DNA from: Halomonas caseinilytica
GTDB taxonomy: Bacteria > Pseudomonadota > Gammaproteobacteria > Pseudomonadales > Halomonadaceae
Reading direction: 5' to 3'
Assembly (NCBI RefSeq): GCF_001662305.1
Contig: NZ_BDEP01000017.1
Coordinates: forward strand, 62,001 to 126,000
Length of the DNA: 64,000 bases
The notes beneath the pieces are model-generated. The model was not told the origin of the DNA, made no database searches, and saw only the letters and a program-made list of their open reading frames with translations. The translations under genes and the position numbers were made by a program. Shown in pieces: positions 17,960 through 27,772 of this stretch (its first letter is position 1; each line of letters starts with the position of its first letter).

Positions 17960-18838
17960 ATGACGACGACCCTGACGACCAAGGACACGCCGGTGACAGC
18001 GGAGCGCGGTAACGCCGCGGCCCGTGCCAGGCGCCTGCGTGGCCTGGGCATGGCGCTGCTCGGCTGGACGGTGGCCCTGCTCATCTTCTTTCCGATCTTC
18101 TGGATGATAGTGACCGGCTTCAAGACCGAGGCCGAAGCCATCGCCGAGCCGAGTCTGATCTTCACGCCGACCCTGGAGAGCTATGCCGAGGTGCAGGAAC
18201 GTGCCGATTACGTCAAGTTTGCCTGGAACAGCGTGGTGGTGGCCTTCGGCTCGACTCTGCTGGCCCTGCTGATCGCCATTCCGTCGGCGTATTCGATGGC
18301 CTTCCTGCCGACCCGACGCACCAAGGGCACCTTGCTGTGGATGTTGTCGACCAAGATGCTGCCGCCGGTCGGCGTTCTGGTACCGATCTATCTGCTGTTT
18401 CGCGATCTGGGACTGCTGGACACCCTGACCGGTCTGACCATCGTCTACATGCTGATGAATCTGCCGATCGTGGTGTGGATGCTCTACACCTTCTTCAAGG
18501 ATCTGCCGCGGGACATTCTCGAGGCGGGACGCATGGATGGCGCGAGCACTCTGCAGGAAATCGGCTATCTGCTGCTGCCCCTGACACTCCCCGGAATCGC
18601 TTCCACCGGCCTGCTATCGGTGATCCTGAGCTGGAACGAGTCCTTCTGGAGCCTCAACCTGACGACCTCCCAGGCAGCGCCGCTGACCGCCTACATCGCC
18701 TCCTTCTCGAGTCCCGAGGGCCTGTTCTGGGCCAAGTTGTCCGCCGCCTCGACCATGGCCATCGCGCCGATCCTGGTGTTCGGCTGGCTGACCCAGAAAC
18801 AAATGGTCCGTGGCCTGACCTTTGGCGCCGTCAAATAA
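17960..18838 (+). CDS. Polyol ABC transporter permease (SmoG/MtlG-like)
   Basis: A 292-residue MalG-type inner-membrane permease with six transmembrane segments and the EAA motif (EAGRMDGASTLQEIGYLLLP region). The N-terminus carries about 30 cytosolic residues rich in Thr and Arg before the first membrane helix. It pairs with the upstream permease, 27 bp away. Confidence 0.93.
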   Translation: MTTTLTTKDTPVTAERGNAAARARRLRGLGMALLGWTVALLIFFPIFWMIVTGFKTEAEAIAEPSLIFTPTLESYAEVQERADYVKFAWNSVVVAFGSTLLALLIAIPSAYSMAFLPTRRTKGTLLWMLSTKMLPPVGVLVPIYLLFRDLGLLDTLTGLTIVYMLMNLPIVVWMLYTFFKDLPRDILEAGRMDGASTLQEIGYLLLPLTLPGIASTGLLSVILSWNESFWSLNLTTSQAAPLTAYIASFSSPEGLFWAKLSAASTMAIAPILVFGWLTQKQMVRGLTFGAVK

Positions 18839-18850
18839 GAGGACAATTAC

Positions 18851-19993
<1,143 letters not shown>

Positions 19994-20002
19994 GGAGTGG
20001 AC

Positions 20003-20680
20003 ATGGAAAGGTTGATCTTTGATTGCGACGGCGTGCTGGTGGACAGCGAGGCAATCGCCGAGGCGACGTTGGTCGAGCGACTCGCGTCGTGGCTGCCCGA
20101 TGTCGATATCCAATCGCGACTCGGCGAGGCGCTCGGTCTGACCACCGGTGCGATCCTCGAGCGTCTCGAGGCGCTCAGTCGTCATGCCTTGCCCGATGAT
20201 GCGCTGGGTGCCATCGACCGAGAGATCGAACGTCGTCTGGCACAGGAGTTGCGCGCCATCGATGGCGTCGCCGCCGTTATCGAACGGCTGGACATGGCGG
20301 TGGCGGTGGTATCCAACAGCCATCGCGGGCGGGTACGCGACTCGCTGTCGCATACTGGGCTGGACGCTCTTCTGGACGGGGCGCCGATCTTCTGTGCCGA
20401 GCAGGTGGCGCGCCCCAAGCCGGATCCAGCCATCTATCGACTGGCCGCCGAGACGCTGGCGGTGTCACCGGAGGAGTGTCTCGTGGTGGAAGACAGTACG
20501 GCTGGCGTTGGCGCTGCCCGGGCGGCCGGCATGACCGTGATCGGCTTCACCGGGGCCAGCCACGTGCCTCCTGGCCAGGCGGCGCGGTTGCGCGAGGCCG
20601 GTGCCTGGCACGTGATGGAGCATATGCGCGAATTGCCGGCGCTGGTGGCGACCTGGCGCAAGCAACGCCTTTCCGGTTGA
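20003..20680 (+). CDS. HAD family phosphatase in the polyol operon
   Basis: A 225-residue haloacid dehalogenase-type hydrolase (subfamily IA). Motif I is DCDGVLVDSE with nucleophile D7 and acid/base D9; motif II is VVSNSH; motif III/IV is RPKPDPAIY and VVEDSTAGVGAARAAGM. It resembles beta-phosphoglucomutase-like and sugar-phosphate phosphatases. Its place in the operon suggests it removes phosphate from a sugar or polyol phosphate, perhaps as detoxification; the substrate is inferred. The ATG at 20003 has GAGGAG six bases ahead. Confidence 0.88.
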   Translation: MERLIFDCDGVLVDSEAIAEATLVERLASWLPDVDIQSRLGEALGLTTGAILERLEALSRHALPDDALGAIDREIERRLAQELRAIDGVAAVIERLDMAVAVVSNSHRGRVRDSLSHTGLDALLDGAPIFCAEQVARPKPDPAIYRLAAETLAVSPEECLVVEDSTAGVGAARAAGMTVIGFTGASHVPPGQAARLREAGAWHVMEHMRELPALVATWRKQRLSG

Positions 20681-20702
20681 ACCAACACAAGGAGACATCG
20701 TG

Positions 20703-21479
20703 ATGAAACTCGTCGACAAGGTGGCGGTGGTGACCGGCGGGGCGCGAGGCATTGGCCTGGCGATCGCCGAGCGGTATCTGGCGGAAGGGGCTCGGGTGGT
20801 CGTAGCCGATGTCGATACCGAGGCCATCGACGCAGGGCTGGTGTCGCTGGATGCCGGGGAACGGGCGATCGGAAGGCGGCTGGATGTGCGCGACAGCGCC
20901 TCGATCGATGCCATGGTGGCGTCGGTCCAGGAGCGCTTCGGGACCATCGATATTCTCGTCAACAATGCGGCAGTGTTTGACATGGCGCCGGTGCTGGAGG
21001 TCAGCGAGGAGAGCTTCGACCGACAGTTTGCGGTCAATGTCAAAGGACTCTTCTTCACGCTCCAGGCGGTGGCGGCGGCCATGGTCGAGCAGGGGCGAGG
21101 CGGGGCCATCATCAATATGGCTTCCCAGGCCGGCCGGCGCGGCGAGGCGCTGGTCAGTACCTACTGCGCTACCAAGGCGGCAGTGATCAGCCTGACCCAG
21201 TCCTGTGGCTTGGATCTGATTCGGCATGGCATCCGGGTCAACGGCATCGCCCCGGGCGTGGTCGACACACCGATGTGGGAAGAGGTGGATGCCTTGTTCG
21301 CGCGCTACGAGGGACGTCCCCTCGGCGAGAAGAAGCGCCTGGTCGGTGAGGCGGTGCCCATGGGGCGCATGGGACGCCCGGAGGACCATGCCGGCGCGGC
21401 GGTCTTCCTGGCCTCCGAGGACAGCGACTATGTGGTGGCTCAGACGCTCAACGTCGATGGTGGTAATTGGATGAGCTGA
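20703..21479 (+). CDS. Sorbitol (L-iditol) 2-dehydrogenase, SDR type (SmoS-like)
   Basis: A 258-residue SDR enzyme with TGGARGIG (residues 11-18), NNAA (87-90) and an intact catalytic set S141, Y154, K158 (YCATK). The pattern and operon context match the polyol dehydrogenase SmoS, which oxidises D-glucitol to D-fructose with NAD+. Other hexitols or pentitols are possible. The previous codon GTG (20700) is also a possible start, but AAGGAG is better placed for 20703. Confidence 0.88.
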   Translation: MKLVDKVAVVTGGARGIGLAIAERYLAEGARVVVADVDTEAIDAGLVSLDAGERAIGRRLDVRDSASIDAMVASVQERFGTIDILVNNAAVFDMAPVLEVSEESFDRQFAVNVKGLFFTLQAVAAAMVEQGRGGAIINMASQAGRRGEALVSTYCATKAAVISLTQSCGLDLIRHGIRVNGIAPGVVDTPMWEEVDALFARYEGRPLGEKKRLVGEAVPMGRMGRPEDHAGAAVFLASEDSDYVVAQTLNVDGGNWMS

Positions 21480-21606
21480 AAAAAGTCTGCGCGGGTGAAT
21501 TGCTGCGTTGCACGGTGCTCGGAGTCCCTCACATATACCTCATATGCTCGGGCTCCTGCGCGCCGTGCGTCTTGCTCTTCATCCTGCTCGGCGATTTTTG
21601 GATCAC
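21480..21606. repeat. Imperfect intergenic palindrome, probable dispersed element
   Basis: The gap between the sorbitol dehydrogenase and kinase genes is one long imperfect palindrome. It opens with AAAAAA and ends with a TTTTT run; GCACGG (about 21509-21514) faces CCGTGC (about 21562-21567), and CGGAG faces CTCC nearer the centre. It would form a long RNA hairpin within the polyol transcript and could act as a partial terminator or a stability element. The form resembles dispersed intergenic elements of halomonads; no second copy was noticed here. Confidence 0.5.
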
Positions 21607-21615
21607 GCGAGAAAA

Positions 21616-22251
21616 ATGATGAATCCGAATATCCATGAGGTGACGTCACGAGTGTTGGAGGCGGCAGGGGAAAGCCGGCGCTTCATCGTGGCTCTGGCGG
21701 GGCCGCCCGCCGCTGGCAAGTCCTTCCTGTCGGGCTGGCTGTGCCGTGAGCTCAATGCCTGCCAGGCCGGCTGTGCGGCGGTGGTGCCCATGGACGGTTA
21801 TCACTACGACAACGCCGTGCTCGAGCCCCGGGGGCTGGTTGCCGTGAAAGGCGCGCCGGAGACCTTCGACTGCGTGGGCCTCAAGCACGATCTGCAGCGT
21901 ATTCGCCGAACCGATGGCAACGTCGCCGTGCCGGTGTTCGATCGTCCCCTGGATCTGGCCCGGGCCGGCGGTCGGTTGATCACGCCCGAACATCACATCG
22001 TCATCGTCGAGGGTAACTACCTGTTGCTCGATGAAGGCCCCTGGCCGGCATTGCGTAATGAGTTCGACTTCAGCCTGTTTCTCGAGGTACCCGACGAGGT
22101 GCTCGAGGCACGCTTGATCGAGCGCTGGCTGGGAATGGGCCAGGACCAGGCGGGCGCCATCGAGCGTGCCCGGAACAAGGACATGCTCAATGCGCGCTTG
22201 ATCAAGTCTCGCTCGGTGGCCGCCGATCTGCACTGGTTCACGAGCGACTGA
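21616..22251 (+). CDS. P-loop sugar/nucleoside kinase, FrcK-like
   Basis: About 211 residues, of the uridine-kinase/phosphoribulokinase-like P-loop family. Walker A is GPPAAGKS (residues 28-35), followed by VPMDGYHYDN and VFDRPLDLA, then a Walker-B-like VIVEGNYLLLDE. It resembles FrcK/YggC-type kinases found in sugar operons. In this pathway it could phosphorylate fructose made from mannitol or sorbitol, since no other fructokinase is present in the operon. The start (ATG at 21616 or 21619) is weakly supported by a GA-rich stretch; the longer reading runs into the palindrome. Confidence 0.8.
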   Translation: MMNPNIHEVTSRVLEAAGESRRFIVALAGPPAAGKSFLSGWLCRELNACQAGCAAVVPMDGYHYDNAVLEPRGLVAVKGAPETFDCVGLKHDLQRIRRTDGNVAVPVFDRPLDLARAGGRLITPEHHIVIVEGNYLLLDEGPWPALRNEFDFSLFLEVPDEVLEARLIERWLGMGQDQAGAIERARNKDMLNARLIKSRSVAADLHWFTSD

Positions 22252-22263
22252 TCCTTCATGTCT

Positions 22264-22294
22264 GCACACGACACCATTCCGCACACGACACCAT
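22264..22294. repeat. Short tandem duplication before the mannitol dehydrogenase gene
   Basis: GCACACGACACCAT occurs twice (22264-22277 and 22281-22294) with a 17-bp period. It sits in the 68-bp gap between kinase and dehydrogenase genes. It may be a simple slippage duplication; no function is evident. Confidence 0.85.
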
Positions 22295-22319
22295 CGCCAC
22301 GCGTGGCAGGAGACGCTTC

Positions 22320-23795
22320 ATGACTCGACTCAACAACGCCAACCTGGACCGGCTGGGATGCGAGGTCGCTACACCGGGCTATGCGCGTGGCGCCGTGACT
22401 CCCGGTATTGTGCACATTGGCGTGGGAGGTTTTCATCGCGCGCATCAGGCGATGTATCTGGATACGCTGATGCAACGCGGCGAGGCGCTGGACTGGGGCA
22501 TCATCGGCGTCGGCGTGATGCCCGGTGACCGCCGCATGCAGCAGAGCCTGGCCGCTCAGGATCACCTGTATACCTTGGTGGTGAAACATCCTGACGGCAG
22601 TCTCGAGCCCAGGGTGATCGGCTCGATGATCGACTATCGGTTCGCGCCGGACGATCCGGAGGCCGTGATCGAGGCTATGGCCGATCCGGCCATTCGCATC
22701 GTCTCGCTGACGGTGACCGAAGGAGGCTACAACATTCACCCGGCGAGCGGCGAGTTCAACCTCGATGATCCCGACGTGTGCCATGACCTGGCCGAGCCTG
22801 GCTTGCCCCGGACCTCGTTCGGCCTGGTGGTCGAGGCCCTTGCCCGGCGGCGGCAGCGCGGGGTAGTGCCGTTCACGGTGATGTCCTGCGACAACATCCA
22901 GAGCAACGGCGATCTCGCCCGGCGCATGTTCGGGACCTTTGCCCGGGCACGCGATGCCGAACTCGGTGCCTGGGTAGCGTCCGAGGTCCCGTTTCCCAAC
23001 GCCATGGTCGATCGCATCACGCCGGTAACCACGCCTGCTGATATTGACGAACTCGAGCAACGCTTCGGCGTCGAGGATGCCTGGCCGGTGGTCTGCGAGC
23101 CGTTCACCCAGTGGGTGCTGGAAGATCGCTTCGCGGCGGGGCGGCCGGCGCTCGACCATGCCGGCGTGCAACTGGTCGAGGATGTCGAGCCCTATGAACT
23201 GATGAAGCTGCGCCTGCTCAACGCCAGCCATCAGGCACTGTGCTATTTCGGTTATCTTGCCGGATACCGCTATGCCCACGAGGTCTGTCGCGATCCGTTG
23301 TTCGTCGACTTCCTGATGGATTACATGGTGAAGGAGGCCTCGCCGACGCTGGCTCCCTTGCCTGGTGTCGACCTGGCGAGGTACCGGCGGGGCCTGATCG
23401 AGCGTTTCGCCAATCCCGAGATCAAGGACACCCTCGCGCGCCTGTGTGCCGAGAGTTCCGATCGTATCCCCAAGTGGCTGCTGCCGGTCATTCGCGACCA
23501 GCTTGCCAGGGGTGGCGAGATGCATCGAGCGGCGGCAGTGGTGGCCAGTTGGGCACGCTATGCCGAGGGGACGGACGAAGACGGCGAGCCCATCGAGGTC
23601 GTCGATCGTCTCAAGGGGGAATTGATGGCGGTGGCCGCGGGGAATCGCGAACGACCGACGGCCTTCATCGAACAGCACGCGTTGTTCGGCGACATGGCCA
23701 GCCAGGCGCGTTTCCGCGAGGCCTACCGGGCCGCGCTGGAGAGCCTGCATGAGCGGGGCGCACGGGCTACCCTTGAGACGCTGGTCCGAGCTTGA
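22320..23795 (+). CDS. mtlK: Mannitol 2-dehydrogenase (long-chain polyol dehydrogenase)
   Basis: A 491-residue enzyme of the polyol-specific long-chain dehydrogenase family. The N-terminal NAD-binding motif is HIGVGGFHRAHQA (residues 32-44). The catalytic lysine is K296, with N301 and H304 in KLRLLNASH and N192 in SCDN, matching Lys295/Asn300/His303 of the Pseudomonas enzyme with a shift of one. It oxidises D-mannitol to D-fructose and often D-arabitol to D-xylulose, which explains the xylulokinase next to it. Zinc-independent. Confidence 0.94.
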   Translation: MTRLNNANLDRLGCEVATPGYARGAVTPGIVHIGVGGFHRAHQAMYLDTLMQRGEALDWGIIGVGVMPGDRRMQQSLAAQDHLYTLVVKHPDGSLEPRVIGSMIDYRFAPDDPEAVIEAMADPAIRIVSLTVTEGGYNIHPASGEFNLDDPDVCHDLAEPGLPRTSFGLVVEALARRRQRGVVPFTVMSCDNIQSNGDLARRMFGTFARARDAELGAWVASEVPFPNAMVDRITPVTTPADIDELEQRFGVEDAWPVVCEPFTQWVLEDRFAAGRPALDHAGVQLVEDVEPYELMKLRLLNASHQALCYFGYLAGYRYAHEVCRDPLFVDFLMDYMVKEASPTLAPLPGVDLARYRRGLIERFANPEIKDTLARLCAESSDRIPKWLLPVIRDQLARGGEMHRAAAVVASWARYAEGTDEDGEPIEVVDRLKGELMAVAAGNRERPTAFIEQHALFGDMASQARFREAYRAALESLHERGARATLETLVRA

Positions 23796-23806
23796 GGGGA
23801 GGTGGA

Positions 23807-25291
23807 ATGTATATCGGTGTGGATTGCGGTACCCAGAGCACCAAGGTCGTGGTGGTGGACACGGAGGCCGGGCGCCTGCTCGGCGAGGCGAGCCGTCCCC
23901 ATCGACTCGAGGAAGGGGACAACGGGCGCCGCGAGCAACACCCGGCGGACTGGATTGCCGCTTTTCGCGGTGCGTTCCAGGCTGCCGTGGCCGAGGCGCG
24001 TATCGATGCCCGTGACATTCGCGCCATCGGGGTTTCCGGACAGCAGCATGGCATGGTGGCGCTGGATGAAGCCGGCGAACCGCTGTATCCGGCCAAGCTG
24101 TGGTGTGACACCGAGACATCCGGCCAGAATGACGCCCTGATCGAGCGGCTCGGCGGAGACGCCGGCTGTCTGGACAAGCTCGGCCTGGTGCTGCAGACCG
24201 GCTATACCGCATCCAAGGTAGCCTGGCTGCGTGAAACCCGGCCGGAGATCTATCAGCGCATCGCCACCTTGCTGCTGCCCCACGACTATCTCAACTACTG
24301 GCTCACCGGCGAGCGGGTGGCCGAGGCGGGGGACGCCTCGGGGACCGGCTATTTCGATACGCATCGTCGTTGCTGGCGGCGCGATGTCTTCGCCGAGATA
24401 GCCCCCGAGCTCGATGCCGAGCGGGTGCTGCCGCGTTTGATCGCGTCCGACGAGCCGGCCGGTGTGGTGCGTTCGGCACTGGCTCGCGAACTGGGACTCG
24501 CCGAGGGCGTCCTGGTGGCCAGTGGTGGGGGCGACAACATGCTCGGCGCCATCGGCACCGGTAATATCGCGCCGGGCCTGGTGACCCTGAGCCTGGGGAC
24601 ATCCGGCACGGTGTGTGCCTATTCCGACGAACCCGTGCCCGTCGAGGACGCCATGGTGGCCAATTTCTGTGCCAGCAGTGGCGGCTGGCTGCCGTTGATC
24701 TGCACCATGAACGTGACCTCGGCGACCAATCGGGTGCGCGAGCTTTTCGGCCTCGATCTGGTGGGATTCAATGATCAGCTCGACCGAGCACCCATCGGAG
24801 CCGGTGGCGTGACGACCTTACCGTTCTTCAACGGCGAACGGGTGCCGCCGTTACCCCAGGCCTCGGCCAGCTTCCTGGGACTGACCAGTGTCAATACCAC
24901 GCCGGCCAACCTTTGTCGGGCGGTGGTCGAGAGCGCGACCTTCGGCATGCGCTATGGCCTCGAGCGGCTTGGCAAGCTGGCGTCAGGGGCCAGCCAGATC
25001 CGGCTGATCGGTGGCGGTGCCCGGAGTTCCGTGTGGCGGCAGATCGTCGCCGACGTGACGGGCACGCCAGTGGTCTGCCCGCAGATCACTGATGCGGCGG
25101 CACTGGGCGCGGCGCTGCAGGCGGCGTGGTGCGACCGTCGACGGACGAAGCGTCTGGCATCACTGTGCGAGCGGCTGGTCCACCTCGACCCGATGGCGGC
25201 CGCCGAACCACGGCCGGCGAACGTAGAGGCCTATCATCAGGCGTATGGTCGTTACCGTGAGGCGCTGCAACGACACCACGGCATTCCCTGA
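23807..25291 (+). CDS. xylB: Xylulokinase
   Basis: A 494-residue FGGY-family kinase that makes D-xylulose 5-phosphate. The N-terminal [10 protein letters not shown] phosphate loop, SGQQHG at 77-82 and the catalytic aspartate D243 in [11 protein letters not shown] are all present. The C-terminal ATP-binding part has [14 protein letters not shown] and DAAALGAAL. The start at 23807 has GGGGAGG ahead. It lies 11 bp after the mannitol dehydrogenase gene and handles xylulose from arabitol or xylitol. Confidence 0.95.
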   Translation: MYIGVDCGTQSTKVVVVDTEAGRLLGEASRPHRLEEGDNGRREQHPADWIAAFRGAFQAAVAEARIDARDIRAIGVSGQQHGMVALDEAGEPLYPAKLWCDTETSGQNDALIERLGGDAGCLDKLGLVLQTGYTASKVAWLRETRPEIYQRIATLLLPHDYLNYWLTGERVAEAGDASGTGYFDTHRRCWRRDVFAEIAPELDAERVLPRLIASDEPAGVVRSALARELGLAEGVLVASGGGDNMLGAIGTGNIAPGLVTLSLGTSGTVCAYSDEPVPVEDAMVANFCASSGGWLPLICTMNVTSATNRVRELFGLDLVGFNDQLDRAPIGAGGVTTLPFFNGERVPPLPQASASFLGLTSVNTTPANLCRAVVESATFGMRYGLERLGKLASGASQIRLIGGGARSSVWRQIVADVTGTPVVCPQITDAAALGAALQAAWCDRRRTKRLASLCERLVHLDPMAAAEPRPANVEAYHQAYGRYREALQRHHGIP

Positions 25292-25317
25292 TTTCGACAC
25301 GCCAAAGGAGGATCGAC

Positions 25318-26268
25318 ATGACCTCGCGACTCGATGCCCTGAAAGCACACTCCCTGGTGGTGGCCGATACCGGCGACCTGGAAGCGATTCGTCGCTACCG
25401 TCCCTATGATGCCACCACCACCCCCTCCTTGCTGCTCAAGGCATTCGACATGGATGCCTACCAGCCGTTGATCGACGCGGAACTGGCGGCTATCGCAGGC
25501 AGCGGTGATGCCGCGGTGGAGCGGGCCGTGGATCGACTCGCCGTCGCCAAGGGCTGCGAGATTGCCAGACTGATCCCTGGTCGCGTTTCCACCGAGGTGC
25601 CCGCTGCGTTGTCCTTCGATACCGAGGCGAGCATTCGCAAGGCGCATGAATTGATCGAAGCCTACGATGAGCGTGGCGTGGGCCGTGAGCGCATCCTGAT
25701 CAAGCTGGCCTCGACCTGGGAAGGCATTCGTGCCGCCGAGCGCCTGGAGCGGGAGGGCATCAACTGCAACCTGACCTTGCTGTTCAGCGATGCTCAGGCA
25801 CGGGCCTGCTTCGATGCCGGCGTGACGCTCGTCTCGCCCTTCGTGGGGCGTGTCACCGACTGGTACAAGCAGTCGACCGGGCGGGACTATGGTCCCGAGG
25901 AGGATCCTGGCGTGCGTTTCGTGCGCGGTGTCTGCCGTCGCGTGGTGGAAGGAGGCTTCGATACCGTGGTGATGGGTGCGAGCTTTCGTACCGTCGACCA
26001 GGTACTGGCGTTGGCCGGCTGTCCGCGCCTGACCATCTCGCCGGCGTTGCTCGAGGAACTGGCCTCGAGCGAGGGGGAAGTGGCTCCGGCGGTCTCGATG
26101 GACGGCGAGGCTGGTGCCCGCCCGACGCCGATCGATGAGCCGAGGTTTCGCTGGGAGCACAATGCCGACGCCATGGCCAACGACAAGCTGGCCGAGGGCA
26201 TTCGCCGGTTCGCCGAGGATCACGATGCCCTGGCCAGGCGCATCGCCGAGCGGCTGGGCGCTGCGTGA
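25318..26268 (+). CDS. tal: Transaldolase, with a changed conserved asparagine
   Basis: A 316-residue transaldolase (TalB type) of the pentose phosphate pathway, moving a dihydroxyacetone unit between sedoheptulose 7-phosphate and glyceraldehyde 3-phosphate. D17 (VVADTGD), E93 and the Schiff-base lysine K129 (IKLASTWEG) are present. The conserved DATTNPSL segment reads DATTTPSL, so the Asn at position 35 is Thr, encoded ACC. In E. coli TalB this Asn lies in the active site. Last gene of the polyol operon, 26 bp after xylB. Confidence 0.93.
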   Translation: MTSRLDALKAHSLVVADTGDLEAIRRYRPYDATTTPSLLLKAFDMDAYQPLIDAELAAIAGSGDAAVERAVDRLAVAKGCEIARLIPGRVSTEVPAALSFDTEASIRKAHELIEAYDERGVGRERILIKLASTWEGIRAAERLEREGINCNLTLLFSDAQARACFDAGVTLVSPFVGRVTDWYKQSTGRDYGPEEDPGVRFVRGVCRRVVEGGFDTVVMGASFRTVDQVLALAGCPRLTISPALLEELASSEGEVAPAVSMDGEAGARPTPIDEPRFRWEHNADAMANDKLAEGIRRFAEDHDALARRIAERLGAA

Positions 26269-26301
26269 CACCTGTCCTGTCGGACGCCGGCTGGCCTCCT
26301 T

Positions 26302-26505
26302 TCAGCGCTCGTCGGGGATCTCGCCGGGCACGCGGTAGCGCGGGGCTTCCTGCTGGCGCTGCTGTTCGGTCTTGGTCTCGTTCTCGGCGGGCACACCCCA
26401 TACCGTCTCGCGGCTGCCGTCCGGCCAGGAGTAAGTGGTGCAGCCGCTCAGCAGTATGGTGGCCAGTGTGACCGGGGCGAGCAATGGGCGTTTCGTGAGT
26501 CTCAT
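26302..26505 (-). CDS. Small lipoprotein, hypothetical
   Basis: A 67-residue protein with a lipoprotein signal (MRLTKRPLLAPVTLATILLS then GC as lipobox). The mature part is short and polar (YSWPDGSRETVWG, later many Q/E/R) with no recognised domain. Start at 26505 has AGGAG ahead; the longer reading to 26565 is not needed. It converges on the transaldolase gene with 33 bp between the stops. Confidence 0.75.
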   Translation of the reverse strand: MRLTKRPLLAPVTLATILLSGCTTYSWPDGSRETVWGVPAENETKTEQQRQQEAPRYRVPGEIPDER

Positions 26506-26617
26506 GAAGGTCTCCTGGAGGCGGTTTGGCGGTCGAGCGCATCTATCGCCGATCTTAATGGACACTGGCCCTGGCGAATACTGCCCAGGGAAGCCGATAT
26601 CGATAACGAAGATGTTT

Positions 26618-26641
26618 TTAGCAAACTAATAATCCTGCTAA
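26618..26641. promoter_or_regulatory. Inverted repeat before the HlyD/DUF2955 pair
   Basis: TTAGCA (26618-26623) and TGCTAA (26636-26641) form a 6-bp inverted repeat with a 12-bp spacer in an AT-rich patch 70 bp before the HlyD-family gene. This is the style of site used by MarR- or TetR-type repressors of efflux genes. No such regulator gene is adjacent. Confidence 0.4.
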
Positions 26642-26710
26642 TATTGCCGCCCTTCGAGACGCTGGCAATGCCAGCCGGCCAGGGTAGCAAGTATTTACAG
26701 GAATCCATCG

Positions 26711-27772
26711 ATGTCTCCAGATCAGCGTTTCGCGCGCTGGGTCCGCGCCGCGATCGTGGCCTTCTGCGTGCTGTTCATTTACTTCGTGCTTGCCGATACC
26801 TACATGCCGATGACACCTCAGGCCAGGGTATTGCGCCCGGTGGTGCAGGTTGCCCCCGAGGTGGACGGCCGCGTCAAGGCGGTCGCCGTGGAGAACAATC
26901 AGCATGTCGAGCAGGGCGATGTACTGTTCGGGATCGATCGCGAACCCTATGAGCTGGCGCTGCATGAGGCGCGCTTGGCACGGGAAGCGGTCAACCGGGA
27001 CAATACCTTGATCGAGGCCGATCTGGCCGAGGCCCGAGCCAATCTCGAGTCGGCCCGGTCGACCGCCGATGAGCTGAAATCCGAACGTCGGCGGGCCGAG
27101 TCGCTGCTCGAGCGTCAAGGCATCTCACGCCAGCGCTTCGACCAGATCGCTGCCGACGAACGTGAAGCCCGTGCCGCGGTGGAAGCGGCGCGGGCGCGTA
27201 TCCGCTATCTCACGGTGAAACTCGGCGAGAGCGGAGACGGCAACCTGCAGTTGCGTCAAGCGGATAATGATATCGAGCAGGCCGAGCTCGATCTCTCCCG
27301 GACACTGGTGCGCGCTGAACGGGCCGGTGTGGTGTCCAATCTACAGTTGCGGGAGGGCGACTATGTCACCCGGGGTCAGCCGGTGCTGGCGCTTGTGGGG
27401 AATCGGCTCGACCTGGTTGCCGATCTCCGCGAGAAGAGCCTTCGCCATGTGCGGGAAGGCGAGCCGGCGCGGGTCGTGTTCGATGCCTTGCCGGGCGAGG
27501 TCTTTGCGGCACGGGTAGTGTCCAGGGAAGCGGGGGTGCGAGCCGGTCAGATCATGGCCGATGGCAACCTGGCGGATATTCCCACCACCGATCGCTGGGT
27601 ACGCGATGCCCAGCGGGTTCGCCTGCATCTCGAGGTGGAAGATCCTCCTCATCCCTTGCCGGTCAGCGGTGCCCGGGCCACGGTACAGCTGTTGCCCGAG
27701 GCCAATCCTCTGGCGAGCCTGTTCGGTGGCCTGCAGGTCCACCTGATGTCCTGGTTGCACTATGTCTACTGA
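26711..27772 (+). CDS. HlyD family efflux adaptor subunit
   Basis: A 353-residue membrane fusion protein. Residues 12-34 are the single inner-membrane anchor. Then come a split biotinyl-lipoyl domain (PEVDGRVKAVAVENNQHV and VRAERAGVVSNLQL), an alpha-helical coiled coil (about 95-175) and a beta-barrel part. Layout matches AaeA/EmrA-type adaptors. The last 11 bases overlap the DUF2955 gene, so the two are coupled and act as one exporter. No outer-membrane factor gene is adjacent. Confidence 0.9.
   Translation: MSPDQRFARWVRAAIVAFCVLFIYFVLADTYMPMTPQARVLRPVVQVAPEVDGRVKAVAVENNQHVEQGDVLFGIDREPYELALHEARLAREAVNRDNTLIEADLAEARANLESARSTADELKSERRRAESLLERQGISRQRFDQIAADEREARAAVEAARARIRYLTVKLGESGDGNLQLRQADNDIEQAELDLSRTLVRAERAGVVSNLQLREGDYVTRGQPVLALVGNRLDLVADLREKSLRHVREGEPARVVFDALPGEVFAARVVSREAGVRAGQIMADGNLADIPTTDRWVRDAQRVRLHLEVEDPPHPLPVSGARATVQLLPEANPLASLFGGLQVHLMSWLHYVY

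Noticed and set aside
22017..24212. A 731-codon minus-strand frame opposite the mannitol dehydrogenase
   Set aside because: It is the shadow of well-supported plus-strand genes (kinase, mtlK, xylB); composition is Arg/His/Pro-rich with no family pattern. Similar shadows at 18614-20353, 42006-44063 and 50726-52894 were dropped for the same reason.
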